64,000 bases of DNA from Oreocharis arfaki. Taxonomy: Eukaryota; Chordata; Aves; Passeriformes; Paramythiidae. Both the position numbers and the translations under genes were made by a program. Shown here piece after piece: positions 1 to 12,900 of the stretch (position 1 is the stretch's first letter; each line of letters opens with the position of its first letter). The notes under the pieces were generated by a model. The model did no database searches. It saw only the letters and a list, made by a program, of their open reading frames with translations, and was not told the origin of the DNA. The stretch is taken from NCBI GenBank assembly GCA_013398015.1, contig VZRR01007716.1, positions 62,333 through 126,332 on the forward strand, given 5' to 3'.

Positions 1-3000
1 AAGATATTTTATGTGTAAGACATAACTTTCTCTGATGCCTGCATGTTTTATACTCCTGTAAAGATTTTAACTACTTTGGGAAAGATCCTCCCGTCTGGGA
101 GGACCTTCTCCATCAGTGAAAGAAGGAAGCCAGCTATTTTGGTAAGGAATACAGGGAGCAGAAGTAAATAGATCAGAGAAGCTGGAACTATCAGGTGGTC
201 TGGCACCTGGGCTGTGATTTCTGTGCCCTTAAAATGCATAGCATGACCACCTATGTGTTTCTGAGAGAGCTGCACTCAGGGATGTAGTGTTATCTTCTTT
301 GCCCTAACATAATATTGCCTCAAGAGATTCCAGCCACTCAATTAGGCTGAGATCTGCACGTCATGTCAAGAAAGTAATTCTGTTAGACAAAATTTTCCAG
401 ATGAGATGCTAAGATGATGATAAATGTCCTGGCTGTCAGCTGTCAAAAGCAGTGCAAAACATTTCCTCGTCCGCTTTGGTCCATGCATTTTTTCACAAGA
501 AAAGGGAACCTGTCCTGTCATCCTTGCTCTACAAAGGCCTCTGTAAATGTTTTGGCTTTAGTGCACACTTTTCTGCTATGGTTTGGAAGATGTGCTGAGG
601 ACTGAAGAATGTGCTGCTCTCACAAGGGGCTTGGGTTTTGTACAGCTTCTCTCTTCTTGAGGTTGTGGAGCTGTGACACATACACTTAGTGATACCCATC
701 TTTTGGGACAAGGGAAACTTGAATTACTTTTACTTGAAGAACCAGGAAGGATGCACTGCTCAGCAGAGAATAGATTATATTAATTCAGTGTCTTTTGCAA
801 AGAAATTTAAAAATCCGAGATTAGGGTGAGGAGGCATTTTTTAGAAAGTTGTATGGGTACGGCAAACACAGCTGAATACCAGCCTGAGATATCACTGTTC
901 CACTCTTCCTGTGCAACAACACATTCAAATTCTCTTAAGCATCTTCATTGATAAGCCCTACTATAGCCTTGGCTTCTCTGTGCCCAAAAGTGACACAGGG
1001 CAGCATCTGAGAGCTCAGAAAATGGCATTTTTGAAGCCTAAAATATTTGTCTCTCTGCTGAAAAGGAAAATGCCAGTTCCACAAGCTTTTAAAACTTTGG
1101 GATTATTTCCCACTTGGGTGTGAGCTCAGTGTCCATGCAGCTGCCTTTATTGTTATGTATTTTGATGTAGGTGTTAAAATTGCTAGTTTTTCATACCTGA
1201 AACCTCTCTGCTCAGGTGAATTTTAACTTGTGTAGTGGCTTAGTTGGAGATACATAAACAAGATCTTGGGATGAAACAGTAGATTGTACACATTTCTGCT
1301 TGGAGTATGGACAGCCTGAACTTCTATACAGACTCAGAGGAATGTGGTTTTTAACAATAAATATTTTGCATATTTTCGTCTTCTCCAAGGTAGATGATCC
1401 ATGTATGTGCATGCTTTTGCAGTAACCCTTGGGGTGAATGCAACAGAAAACATCAGAGCAGTCACAAAAACTGTTTGATATGTTTTTTTGTGCCGGGAGT
1501 AGAAAAGTCGATAAAGCTCTCTCTGCTTGCCGACATGCAATACATGGGAAAATGTTCCTACTTGCTTCCAGACTCATAAATGGAGAGTATTTCTTCCTCT
1601 TCAGAAGCTATGTGTGAAGGAGACCGTCTTGGAATGTATCCTAAGAATGTTCCCTGGCCTGACTAGGAAAGAAGAGAACCATTGAAGAGGTTGAATTCCA
1701 TAGAGTTGCAACAGCTTTTAACATCTTAGTCCTCATTGCTCTTGTTAGCACACCGAAAATTTGCTTTCAAATTTTTAAAAACACCTGGGCACTGTTAAAA
1801 CAGCTGTTATGGAAGCTGTGTCAGTGTGCAGAATATGTGCTTCAGACTGCTACGTTCTTCTACACTAAGATTTGAACTGTCATCTGAAAATATATTCTAA
1901 ATAGCCAGAACCTGGAGCTCGCAAAAATTTTTATTCTTCAATACTTAAAGCCGGCTAAAATTGACTCCAGGGCTGTGGATTATTATGGCTGAGCATAAAT
2001 GAAACTACACTATAGTATAACTACATTGTAAATAAATGGTATAGGGATTACTAAAAATAATAGTTAGTATTAGAAGTCTTTTTAGGGTATTATGCCAGGT
2101 ATCCTTTCTCCAATTATGTGAAAAATGCAGAAAAAAATCAGTAATTTTTTACGTAGAAAAATGAAATGGAATATGAAACCATTTTTATCTTTCATGAAGG
2201 AAAATTATTTGTTGCACCAAGTACTGTGTTGGAAAATGTGACTAAAATGGAGAAGAGAATTGAACATCAAGATAAGCAGAGTGGAATAATACTACAGCAG
2301 AGGAAATGGAGTATTTGTTATTTATGGCATAGATATTGGCAATAGAAATGCTACTAGCTCTTAAAATTAAAAAGGCAGCAAGGAAAATAACTGGAAGTTC
2401 CAGGAAGTATTTTAGGGAAAAATGCACTTGGTTTTGGCAAGCCCAAAATATGTGCTTGGCCTAATCTGATTCATCATGAGATGGCATATATTTTCTTGGA
2501 AGGATTAACCAGTCCAGATTTGTTTTTAACTTTTAAAAAACAGTCTCTTCTCTGTGGTGTGCAAACAATGAAAATGTCTGGGTAGTTACAGGGACGAAGG
2601 CATTACGGAGCTGTTGCAGTTGTCCTCCTGAAGGGTTCAGGAATAGCTGCAGTTTCTCATCTGGCCTTGCCGGTAGGCTTGATTGTTAGGGCAAAACCAG
2701 GGACCAGGGCGTGTTTGACACCATTGTCTCTGTGCTGCCTTATGTGAGATGTTTGACACTGGCAGAACTCAAGAATGCAGATTAGGTGTGACTTTTATTT
2801 AAGCCTGAGCTGAAACGTTGCTGTTGAGTTTTTTATGGGTGAACATGGGCTTTTTAGAGCATGGAAAAACCTGTGCGTGAGCATTCTGCCTATAAACTTG
2901 CATATAAGCTGTACTGAGCGAGGAAAAATATTTAAGATTAGGATATGGGCAGGGTTTGCCTTGTACCTAAGCACCAGAATAAAGACTTTGTTGTGGACCC

Positions 3001-6000
3001 CTATTCTGGGCAGAGCTGCTCTGCTTAGGATGGGAATGGTGGAAGGAGACCTCTTCAATGTAGAAAGGGTACGATCCTTTTTGGTGCGAGATCAATCCTA
3101 TGTGAGGGCAAGGCAGGCCTCCCACGGCACAACACACCAGGCAGCTCCTACATGTTTTGGAATTACAGTCAAGAGCAAATGAAGCTGCCTGTAGTGGGCT
3201 GAGTGGAAAAAGGTGGGCCAGGGGTGAAATCATAAAAATGGGAGATTTTCAAAAGAAGAAGACCAAAGATTTGGTTTTTAACATTTGAATTCTGGATTCA
3301 CTACACTGGGCAGAGGCTTCCTCAATGTGATGCTGGCCAGGAGCTGCTGCAGTGGATGCACGAAATCTGCCCAGCGAGCAGAACTCCCCTGCAGGACACT
3401 CCTTCTCTGCAGAGCATATGGTACATGGCCTGCACAGCAGTCTCATCTCTGCTCTTCAGCACAGCTAGCACGGCTGAACCCTCGAGCTCCCGCTGCTCTC
3501 CAGTGTTTGCCTGCCTCTGGTGCCACTGTGTTCGTTTCTTGGCTGTGAGTTTTCCTTTTCTTAAAAAAAATTTCAAAATCTCTAAGTCAACTTCAGCTGC
3601 CATTTCACCCTCTTGTTTCAACCACTGAGCTGTCAGTGCAGCTCTGAGACACATATTTTTCCGCCACCTGTGGGGAAAATGTACTTCACTAAATAAGGGT
3701 GGAAAAGATATATTATGCTCCGAAAGAAATGTGACCATATCCATATTTTATGTCAAGTTGCCTGTCGGTGTAAGTCGATTACCACCCATGACGAGCTAAT
3801 ATGGGCAGTATCTGGGTTTCGTGTGAAGCTGCAGTAGATAATTGACTGGTTAAAAAGCATTAAAATCTCACTCTTTGGTTATATGTTCACTCAAACGTAA
3901 ATGTTTTATTAAAAATAAAGGTTGTAATGACAGCGTAGAAAATAAAAGTATGGAATAGCATAGAATTTACACATTGCAGTAACTTGATGGCTTTAGGATC
4001 TTTATGTTCTTTTCCTGTACTTTCTTTTTCCTGTTTTGGTTAATTAAAAGGAAAGCTTATGGAAATATAACCTTCTGGCAGTTAACATTATTTAATCACT
4101 CTAAAATTTTCACTTTTGTTGGAGCAGTAAAATTTTATAAGGTGATTTTCTATTAAGAATATGTCCTGTAGGAATTCTTAAATCTGGTGTAATGAGATCT
4201 CCAAGCAATGAGGTATAAGGAACCTTGCTAAAATAGAACAAAATAATGTTTTTAAAGCAGATTTATGGCCCGTTGTAAATAATCACTTCCTCCCTGCTCT
4301 TGCAAAGGCAAGAACAATATAATTTTATGGGCTGTCTTCTTGTTTGCAAATGCGTGAGCTTGATCTTTGAGTAAATTAGTTCTCAGGGGGAGGGAATTAT
4401 TCCCTCAAGGTTACCAGAAGGATAAAGAAGGTCACATGTGGAGGTGATAAAAGGTCAGAGCAGAACGTGGCTGAAAATGGCATCACGTTTTTTGAAGATG
4501 ATAATGCACTGCAGTTATAGTAAACTCTGTAGGAAAATTGAAAGAGAGAATGCGACTTTATGTCCTACTTACTCAAAACGCCTGTAAAGACAACTTACTT
4601 AAGAAAATGGCTGCAGAATTATGATGTGCCCTTCCATACCTTTCCTTAGGCATTTCACTAAAACGTCATGCCCTCTGGTAGAGAGCTGGGCTATGCTGCC
4701 CTCCACAAGGACACATGTAGGAGAGATCCCTCCCACTGTTCTGAGACGGAGTTCTGCAATCTTAGGGCGTTTGTTCCTGCCTCCCTGCCTTGGGGCTCCC
4801 TGCTCTCCAAGCTCATCTCCCTGGAAGAGGCAGCTCGGCAGGAGCAGGGGGAGAGGGGAACTCAGCTTTCTGTGAGCTCAGGGTTAGGCATCACTCGAAA
4901 AGCTCGTCTGCCCTTCTGGCTTGGGGTTGCTTAGAGTTACTGCAGACCTTTTATTCTGGTTCATGGAGGGATATTTCATATTTTCTCTTGTCATTTTGTG
5001 TCTGATTGTGCAACGATGAGTGCCAAAGGTGTCTGTCCCCAGCTGGGGTGATAACCACACTGGTGTCCAGGTAGTGCCAGCTCCTCTTCTATAGAAATGC
5101 CATATACTTTTCATAGAATGGGGACACTGTCCTTAGAAGTAGACCCTTCACCCTTGCTTCTTCCTGATCTTTGCTATTAATATACCATGTGTAGTTGATG
5201 ATCGTTAAGTTTTCTCCTGCTTGGGATTCAAAGAGAGATTGCCACTGAAGGGCTAGTGAAGGTACTGCTTAATTATGTCAGCAGTGATCTTAGCAAGTAG
5301 TATTCCAGTGAAAACTAAAAATTTCAGACAAGGAAAATTTATTACTAGGGCACCTTATTTCAAAATTGCAGATGAAATTGTGTCCTGTTTGAGGACTTTA
5401 AAAGGCGTTACTTTTGTTAGTGTGATTTTTCTTTCCTGTCTTACAGGGTCAAATGACAGATGAGCAGGACTGAGCTGGACTTTGTGTAGCACAAGACAGT
5501 TATTTTGTAAAAATATTCCTTCAGCTGTTTCCCTCCCAGCAAGAGAAAGAGTTAAAGAAGCATATTTTTAATTTCTGTTGGTTGGTTGCTTGGTTCAGAC
5601 TAAGACAATTAAATCTGTAAAGACATGGGCACTCTGCTTCCTTTTCTCACAACACTGCTGGGGCTGCATGTGGGGCAGATGTACTGGAAAAATGGCATGG
5701 GCTGTTACCAAAGATTGTTCACTGCCAAAAACCACTTACTTTTAAAGTATACATCAATGCTAGACCAAAATAATTCTATTTGAACCGTTCTGCTAAGTGG
5801 ATTTCTTAAATTTAAACTTTAAAGTGAAGTGATTTAATCTGAAATACCCTTGACATTTAAATATTTTATTTCAGGCTAAATATCCTTTTCAGTGGAAACT
5901 AAGGGATTCTTTTTTGAGACCTCATCTCACTTGAACACAAAGAAGTATCTTTAAAACTCTCCAAATAAATGTGAAATTTTTTTACCTTACCCAACACTGT

Positions 6001-6855
6001 ATATACACAGACCAATAACCAGCTAACATCTAATTTATAGATCATCCAAAATCTTATCACATCTATTCTTTCTCAAGAATTCCCCTTCTGAGATATCTGT
6101 TTTAATGAATCTTGTGATTTCTCTTACGTTCGTCAAAACCGACCAGGTGTTATCTTGTCGGAGATGTCAGCTTTGATCTCCAGTAGGTTTGAACAGTGTT
6201 TTTCTGTGGTCCAAAACTCCTGCTTTTGCATGAGATTGTCTCCCTGAGTTGAGGTTTTCACATCCAACAAAGTTGTGTCATGGCAAAACCATGCGGCTGT
6301 AGAGCTGAAAGCTTCTACTTGTCTTTTTACCACTCCGACTCTCACTATTCTGCAGGGCTGGACCAGCACCGCATTTCCTTCTTTTGAGTTTCTGGTTGTA
6401 TTATTTTGTTAACAAGATTTTTGTGTGACTCTGGAGGATTTTACCTCTGTGTGTCTGGTGTACATTTTTTAAATAAGGAAATTTGAACTCGCCTCTTTGA
6501 AATTCTCGAAGACTTCCAGAAAGGTGAAAAATGTTATACTGTTACAGTCTTTGGCTTTAAATCCTTTTCTTGTTTTTAGGAATTCTGCAACGTGTTAGGG
6601 CACATTGTCCTTGGGTGTGTGGCTGCTTCTGTTGTCAAAAGAATATATAAAATATCCGATTTGTCAAAATAAATGTCCTGGAGCCGTTATTCTGTTTCTG
6701 ACCGACAGCATGGACACAGTTGATTTGGCTCCGGTGAAGTTTTTACTCTTCTGTTTTACAGTCCTTGGAAGAAAACCAAGTACTAGAGCCGGGTAACTAG
6801 AGTGAGCAAGCAGGACTGTGAGATACTGCCACGCGTTGGGACAGCCTGAAGATTA
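1..6855. other. Intergenic DNA upstream of the miR-146a hairpin
   Basis: No exon, conserved protein or RNA gene was recognised in this stretch. Open frames of up to about 140 codons exist (for example minus strand 3322-3744), but they show no recognisable domain and no partner exons. The primary transcript of miR-146a should cross at least the right part of this region, because its mammalian promoter lies many kilobases upstream, but I cannot place its promoter or exons. The DNA is AT-rich with short GC-richer patches (about 3340-3540 and 4640-4930). Confidence 0.6.
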
Positions 6856-6875
6856 ATGTCATTTTTTCTCAGCTT

Positions 6876-6897
6876 TGAGAACTGAATTCCATGGGTT
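6876..6897 (+). ncRNA. MIR146A: Mature miR-146a-5p
   Basis: The 22-nt guide strand lies on the 5' arm, with seed GAGAACT at 6877-6883. By eye it is identical to the vertebrate miR-146a-5p sequence. No substitution distinguishes it from the mammalian form, so conserved targeting is expected. Confidence 0.93.
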
Positions 6898-6917
6898 GTA
6901 ATTGAATCTACTCTCAG

Positions 6918-6939
6918 ACCCATGGGGTTCAGTCTTTCA
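6918..6939 (+). ncRNA. MIR146A: Predicted miR-146a-3p (passenger arm)
   Basis: This is the 3' arm opposite the guide strand, beginning ACCCATGGGG. It differs clearly from the mammalian 3p arm (which begins CCTCTGAAAT) but resembles the avian 3p type. It pairs almost continuously with the guide apart from two G-U pairs and one bulged C at 6934. Exact processing ends are inferred from the duplex. Confidence 0.75.
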
Positions 6940-6955
6940 TCTTGGATATTTCTGT

Positions 6956-9024
6956 CTTCACATACCCAGGGGATAAAAGAAGTTCTTGATCATCCCCTTC
7001 CTCTTCTGGATGGTGATTGCAGCAAGCAGGAGAGGAAGACTAACTGGTCTGAATCATTTCCACTGGGAGAGTATATTGTAAAGGCCTAACGATCTCACGT
7101 TAAATAGCTGTGTAGTTACTAAATCTCTTCCGAAAGTAAAGGCTCTCTGTATCTCCCAATATATCTGAGATGAAACAGGAAAAGTATATGAAACCTTCCA
7201 CACCCTCACCCTCCCATTCTGTGTTTTGGAGGACTGACATTATATCTGCTCTCCTCTGTGTACAATGGACTTTAGTTCTGGATCTATATACCTTGTCTGT
7301 TACTGTAACCAGATGAGAGATTACAAGTACGGAGAAGTATATCTCCATGTCAGAAGGGGCTTGCAATACTGCAAAGAAGATTAAATTAAATTATGGAATT
7401 TTGCTGTCCATTGACTTCATTAAACCAACTACACTTTTTTTAGGATGGTGAAGTTTTAATGCAGCTTGGAAAAAACTGCCGAAACGGCTGGAATTTTGTA
7501 TTGGAGTGGGAATTTTCTGTTACAATAAGAAATAAGAAGGATCAAGTAATATAAGGCTGTGTGGGATCATAAGAGACGTCTAGTGTAACCCATGACACAT
7601 GCGTAAGGGCATTAACAGAAGCAAGGAGATTAAGGTCTTGGATTCAGGGGTGCATCCAAGTTTGAGAGGCTTTATATTTTAAAATTCTCTGTCATAGTGC
7701 AACTACACATGAAAGTTTATTTGGCAGGGGTAGGCTTGTATTCGTCTACCAAGAAGGAGAAATAATAAAATGCTGAGAGCTGAGGTCACGGAGTGCCAGT
7801 GACATCCTTTATAAGCCAGAATAGCATGAAAGATGTTGGAGGCAGAGGGCTGCAGTGACATCATCCAGTCATAATTGCCTTTCTTCCACTGTATTTTCTG
7901 CATAGAACAACTTGGTCAATTCCGAGATTAAAGTTCTTCTGCCTTTTTTCGGTAAGTGTGGCTTGCAGGGTGCACACACACAAGGCTTTAGGTTAATCTG
8001 TTTCAGGAGTCTTTGTGCCCTTTATAAAATAACTTGCAGGTGGCAATAGGCTTTGGGTTAGGTTTCTGTTTACTTAGAATTTTCTCAGTCACTTTTTAAA
8101 ATAATAAAATCTTTATTACTCACCTGGCTGCCATTATTCAGATATAGTGTGACGTTTCCAAGAGATCTAATTTAATAGATTGGGTGCTTCAAGCCCCAAC
8201 TACTCTCCATCAGTCCCCTATAAGGTCTCTCTAGGCGAGGTAAATCTGTTGTGATAACTTTGAAATCTCTGTATGTTTCTGAGTGACTGGTAAAATTTTC
8301 ACTACTCCTTCCCAGTTAGATATATGAAAGCTCTCGCCTTTCTACTGTGTGTTTTTTCTTCCCTTGAGTCATATTTCCTTTACTCTAGACGCTCAGATAC
8401 AGAGGAAAAAAGAAAAAGAACCCACGAGTTCTCTGAAATCCTGCTGAAGAAAAGCAGCTCAAATATACTGGATTTGAGGACCAAGAAATCTTGATATAAA
8501 GCCAAGTTCTCTGATGCATACTCTTCAAATTTGGCTGAGAGTCTGAAAACCGTCGTATTTACTCGAGCAAATCACCTCTGTGTGTTGTCATCTGGCTGTG
8601 ACGCTGCAGAGGCTCAGCAGGGTCCCGGCGTGCAGGAGAGCAGGCAGAGCCAGACAGGCTAAGAGCCGTTGTAGGGATTCGGCTTTCCCGTGTATTTTCC
8701 CTGATTCTCCGGAATAGCAGGAACTGTGGACAGCTCCCTTTGCCCAGCAGATGGCAGGAGCGTCCCAGCAAAGCCCGCGCGCGGACCGCGATCCTTCTGC
8801 CGCTGGGAATGGGATGCTCTCCCACTTTCCCAAATTATCATCCTCCTGCTCTCAACACAAGAAGGGAAACTGGTCCCAGGGGGAGGGTGGGCACCAGCTG
8901 GGACAGGACACTAAGGGTCTACTGAACTTTCTGGAGAGTGGGAAACAGATAATGCAACTTTGCCAGTAATTCTGACAATAGAAATTGTGAAGGAGGGATG
9001 GCATCTCCAGTAGCCTGTATTGGC
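6956..9024. other. Intergenic DNA between miR-146a and the CR1 relic
   Basis: No gene was recognised. Most of the stretch is AT-rich. The exception is a GC- and CpG-richer patch at about 8530-8830, listed separately. In mammals the miR-146a primary transcript ends soon after the hairpin, so part of this interval may be transcribed. Confidence 0.5.
8530..8830. other. Small CpG-rich patch
   Basis: CpG dinucleotides cluster here while the surrounding DNA is strongly CpG-poor; the densest run is CCCGCGCGCGGACCGCG at about 8778-8794. It lies 1.6 kb downstream of the miR-146a hairpin and directly before the CR1 element. It could be an unmethylated regulatory patch or part of an unrecognised GC-rich repeat. 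No TATA box, exon or open frame supports a promoter call. Confidence 0.3.
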
Positions 9025-9950
9025 ATTGGTGCTCTTCGACAACTTTGTTGCGAGCACGGACAGGGGGACTGGGGGCATCCTCAGCAATTTGATGAACTGT
9101 ATTTAGCTGCTCACACAGTGGAGGGAAGGGATGGCATCCAAAGAGACGTTCATATTCTGGAGAGGTGGGCTTGTGAGAACACCATGGACTTCAACAGGGC
9201 CAGGTGAAAGTTCCCGGAGGTCGGTCAGGGCAATCCCAAGGGCAAGCACAAGTGGGGTGGAAGATGTTTAGAGCTGCGAAGAAGGATTTGGGAGGGTAGT
9301 TTTACGAATTTAACATCACCAAGCAATGTTCACTTTAGAGCCCAGAAAACCAAATGTGTCCTGGGTTGCATCACAAGCAGAGTGACCAGAGGATGAGGGC
9401 GGATACTGTCTCTCTGCTTTACTTTTGAGACATAGTACCTGGAGAGCTATACCGAGTTCCTGGGCCCCCAACGTTAGAAGGATGTGGACTTACTGGGTTC
9501 AGAGGAGGCCGCAAAGACGATTCGAAGCCTGGAGAATCTCTGCTATGCAGAAAGGTTGGGAGAGCTGGGGGTGTATATCCTGGAGAAAAGAAGGCTTCAG
9601 GGGGACGTCAGAACACTTTTCAATGCTTGAAAGTACTCCAGGAGTGTTAGGGAAGGAGTTTGGACAAGGGCATTGAGTGATAGAAAAAGAAGAATGGCTT
9701 TAATTAGAAAAAGTATAAGTTTAGATTAGATGTTGGGAAGAAATTCCTCCTTGTGAGGGTGGTGACGCCCTGGCACAGGTAGCCCAGAGAAACTGTAGGT
9801 GCCCCATCCTTGAAGTGTTTAAAGGCCAGGTTTGATGGGATTTTGAGGAACCTGGTCTAGTGGAAGATGTCCTTGCTTAAAATAGGAGGTTAGAAAAGGA
9901 TGAGGTTTAAGGTCCCTACCAACCAAAACCATTCTGTATTTTTATGATGT
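9025..9950 (+). mobile_element. CR1 LINE relic, 3' part of ORF2 plus 3' end
   Basis: The left part matches the end of the CR1 reverse-transcriptase ORF. Residues such as HTVEGRDGIQRD and ILERWACENTMDFNRA (9110-9205) correspond to the conserved segment before the CR1 'FN' motif. Frameshifts and stops follow, and a stretch near 9380-9440 seems deleted or scrambled compared with the CR1 pattern I know. From about 9720 the typical CR1 3' region appears: GGGAAGAAATTC, GTGAGGGTGGTG, GGCACAGGTAGCCCAGAGA and CTGGTCTAGTGGAAG, ending in the AAACCATTCTGTATTTTTATGAT-type tail. It is not mobile and is 5'-truncated, as most avian CR1 copies are. The start is approximate. Confidence 0.92.
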
Positions 9951-12900
9951 AACTTTAAAAATACTAGTTTTAGAAAAGAATTTACAGGTGTAGTGAAACA
10001 AAGGAAAAAATCCGAAAGGGGGTGGTCTCAAAGTCGTTACTTTCACTGACTGGCACTGGGCATTTTTCGCATTCTTTCTAGAAATCGACAGGAAGACCGA
10101 TTAAGTGATCACAGACATATTTAATCAAAACAGCTCTGATGTTGCCTTTGCTTCGGGTGTTCTCTATCTTAAGAGAAGATTGCTGAGCCGAAAACGAAAA
10201 ATATTTGCTTGCTCTCTCCCCCCTATCACCAAGACCACTGGTTTTCAGGAGAATGCCAGTGCCTTTTGTGAAGATGCTTTTAGAGATGCTTGAGAAGTCC
10301 CATATATCTCTTCAGATTTATCAAAATCCGTTGCATGCTTTCTGTCAAAACTGCTGATGTAGATAAGAACAGCAGGGCAAATATTACTATTAGAAAAGCC
10401 AAGTCTGTGTGGTGTTTATCTCAGGCACACAAAAGGTTTGAATTTGATTCGGCTACTGCTGTACAGGCAGTGGTGGTAACCTTGCCTGTCTGTAACCGTG
10501 TTTGAATTAAGCATAGACCTCTAGATGACTGCTGGGCTTAATACTGACGCAGTTGTCTCCAGGGTTAAACCCTGACAGAGTACTGAGCATCTGTACGAGT
10601 GCAGATTTTTGGGGCAGCACTGCTGCAAAGGAAAGCTTTTATCTGCCTCAGGCTGGATAGAGTGAAAGACCCTGTCACCATGGAGTGCTGTGAGGGCTGG
10701 TGCTGTGTGTCTGCCACTCTCCATCCATAAGGACAAACTTAAAGAGTAAGAGGCAGCTCAGGTGCTGTGCTGGGAGGGCATAGTACAGAAATAGAAACAA
10801 TCGACCTGGCACTGCCCTCCTGTGGGAAGAGCTGCTTTTCCACAATGCACAGAAGCACCAGAAATGCTGCTTTTCCACACATGGCAGATAGTATTCTCCT
10901 CCTCTGCCATTACTGAAGAATTGCTCAAATTAGTTATTAATTTTAACGGTAAAGGCATTTTTGTTTTTTTTCTAGAAAGCTGTGGCTGCTATCCAAATGA
11001 TCAAGGTCTTTTTAGTCTGAGTAGATGAGTAAAGACAACAAATAAATGATAAGAAGTTAGCGTCTGACGGAATACTTTCACAAAGAGGCTGAAAAGTAGC
11101 ACTGAATTGCTGAAATAAAAATGCATCAGTGGATGTGAACGGATCTCACCTGTGACAATTGAACGCCCTTCTGTCTGTATGTCTAGTTGTGACCACTTGG
11201 CGTTTGCAACCCACGGTAAAGCCATTTGTTTAAAATGCTTGACCTTTGTGTAGGAGTTGCTCCAGTAATGAATCAGGAGGAGATTGCAGTGAATTGAAGC
11301 ACTACTTAGATTTCCTGCTGCGTGAGAAATTCAGCTGCAAAAGAAAGGCCTTAGAAAAGCCTCTAAAATTTAAGGTTATTGCAGCCAAAACAACTCTGAT
11401 TGTTTAAATTTGGTAGCTGCTGCAGTCTGGGCTGAGCTTCACTGCCGGTGACGTTTTCAACTGCAGGACTTTGCGCCTGTTTCTTTGGATTTTAATGACA
11501 TTGTGCAGTGTCCAAATACAGAGAATGTTTCCATCCATTGCTTTTTTGTATGCAGGGTATGTTAATCTTCTCTAAGCAGCAAATCATATTCTATAAGCTG
11601 ATATTTTGACACCTCCTTTGATCAATATCTACTTCAATTTCCCTGAAGTGTTTGAAGGGAAAACGTCCTGGCACAGAAAGCAGAGGTGCAGAAGTCCCAC
11701 TGCTTAAAGGCACTGAGGAACCTTCAGCTGATGAAACTTTTCTCTCAAAGTACTCCATATCTACAGAAAAAACTAGTGGTTGTCAGGATATTCTGTTACC
11801 CAAGAGCAGTAATAAGATGACAATCTTTTGCTTCTGTTGTGACACTTACTGCTATTCCTTGTGTTATATTTCAGAGCAGTTTCTTTGGGGCAACTGGCTG
11901 ATTAATAAAATAATATATCAGTATGGGAACTTTATATGGGGTCTAGAATATCATCACTGAACTTTTAAAAAAAAAATAAATGGAGGGAGAAGTCATCAAT
12001 CAATTGTTTGCTGGTTTCCCAGCACAGACCAGAAATGTTTTTCGGGGTGGTCTTGCTCTGCTCCCAGGAGTTACTAGCAGGAGCAGCTCCTTGGAGCTAA
12101 AGTGGAGAAGATAATTTAATGTGGCTAAAATTTAGAAAATTCTTTTCTCAAATTATTTGTGATGAATTATCAGTCATACCAGGGTTAAAATATAAGCCAA
12201 ATATTTTAGACTTAGCAGTATTATTAGCTGTGCGTGTGCAGCTTATTTGCTCTCACATTCAGAAGGTCTTCTTAATATTTTCCTTAGAGAAAATGTTTGT
12301 CTTGGCTTTTTCTAAATTCATAATATTTCATCTACAGCCAAACTACAAAAGAACCTGCATACCTATAAAGAACCTTTGCACCTAGATAGAGAAAATGCAA
12401 TCACAAGATTGCTAAATAAGAGTTGATCTATCTTTAAATGATCAGAAACTGTCAGTTGTTCCTTTGTTTGGATCATGATAACCATAAAAAAAACTTGTTT
12501 GGATGCTCAACCTTTCCCCAGCTAGCATCCAGACAGATATCTGATAAAATAACAAATACACAGCATTCCATTCCTGCTCTAAACACTATTCCTAATTCGG
12601 CTGCATTTCTTTTTGCATTCAAGCCAGTATTTCAGGGACTAAATTGGACAAAGCAAGCAAACAGCTTCCATTGCATTGATTTCCAAATCAAATAATTGTT
12701 AATCACATCAATATTCCCATCTAGTTTAACAGCCTTGAAGTCCAGCTGCTTAGCTCAAGCATCCTCTGCATGGGTGCAACGTTTGTGCTGCCCAGGTCTG
12801 CTCTTAATTTTTGTTGGAAGCATTCAGGTCTGATACTTTCACATTTTTAATACTACATGAGACATTAGATTTCATATCTCCCCCTGAAGGGAAGGGGTCA

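Larger units (their letters stand above)
6858..6955 (+). ncRNA. MIR146A: pre-miR-146a microRNA hairpin
   Basis: This is the precursor of miR-146a, an NF-kB-induced microRNA that in mammals damps Toll-like receptor and IL-1 signalling by repressing TRAF6 and IRAK1. All 22 bases at 6876-6897 match the miR-146a-5p sequence I know, including the final GGGTT that separates 146a from 146b and 146c. The opposite arm at 6918-6939 folds back: CCATGGGT (6889-6896) pairs with ACCCATGG (6918-6925), followed by two G-U pairs and ACTGAA (6881-6886) with TTCAGT (6928-6933). The loop is about 20 nt. The outer stem (CTCAG with CTTGG) resembles the mammalian hairpin. The plus orientation, opposite to and beyond the 3' end of ATP10B, matches the human arrangement. 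Precursor ends are approximate. Confidence 0.94.

Noticed and set aside
3322..3744. 140-codon open frame on the minus strand
   Set aside because: No recognisable domain, no flanking exon with matching splice phases, and an overlapping plus-strand frame of similar quality. Treated as chance in a GC-richer patch.
8998..9676. Open frames over the CR1 relic as possible host genes
   Set aside because: They match fragments of the CR1 reverse-transcriptase ORF and are broken by frameshifts and stops.
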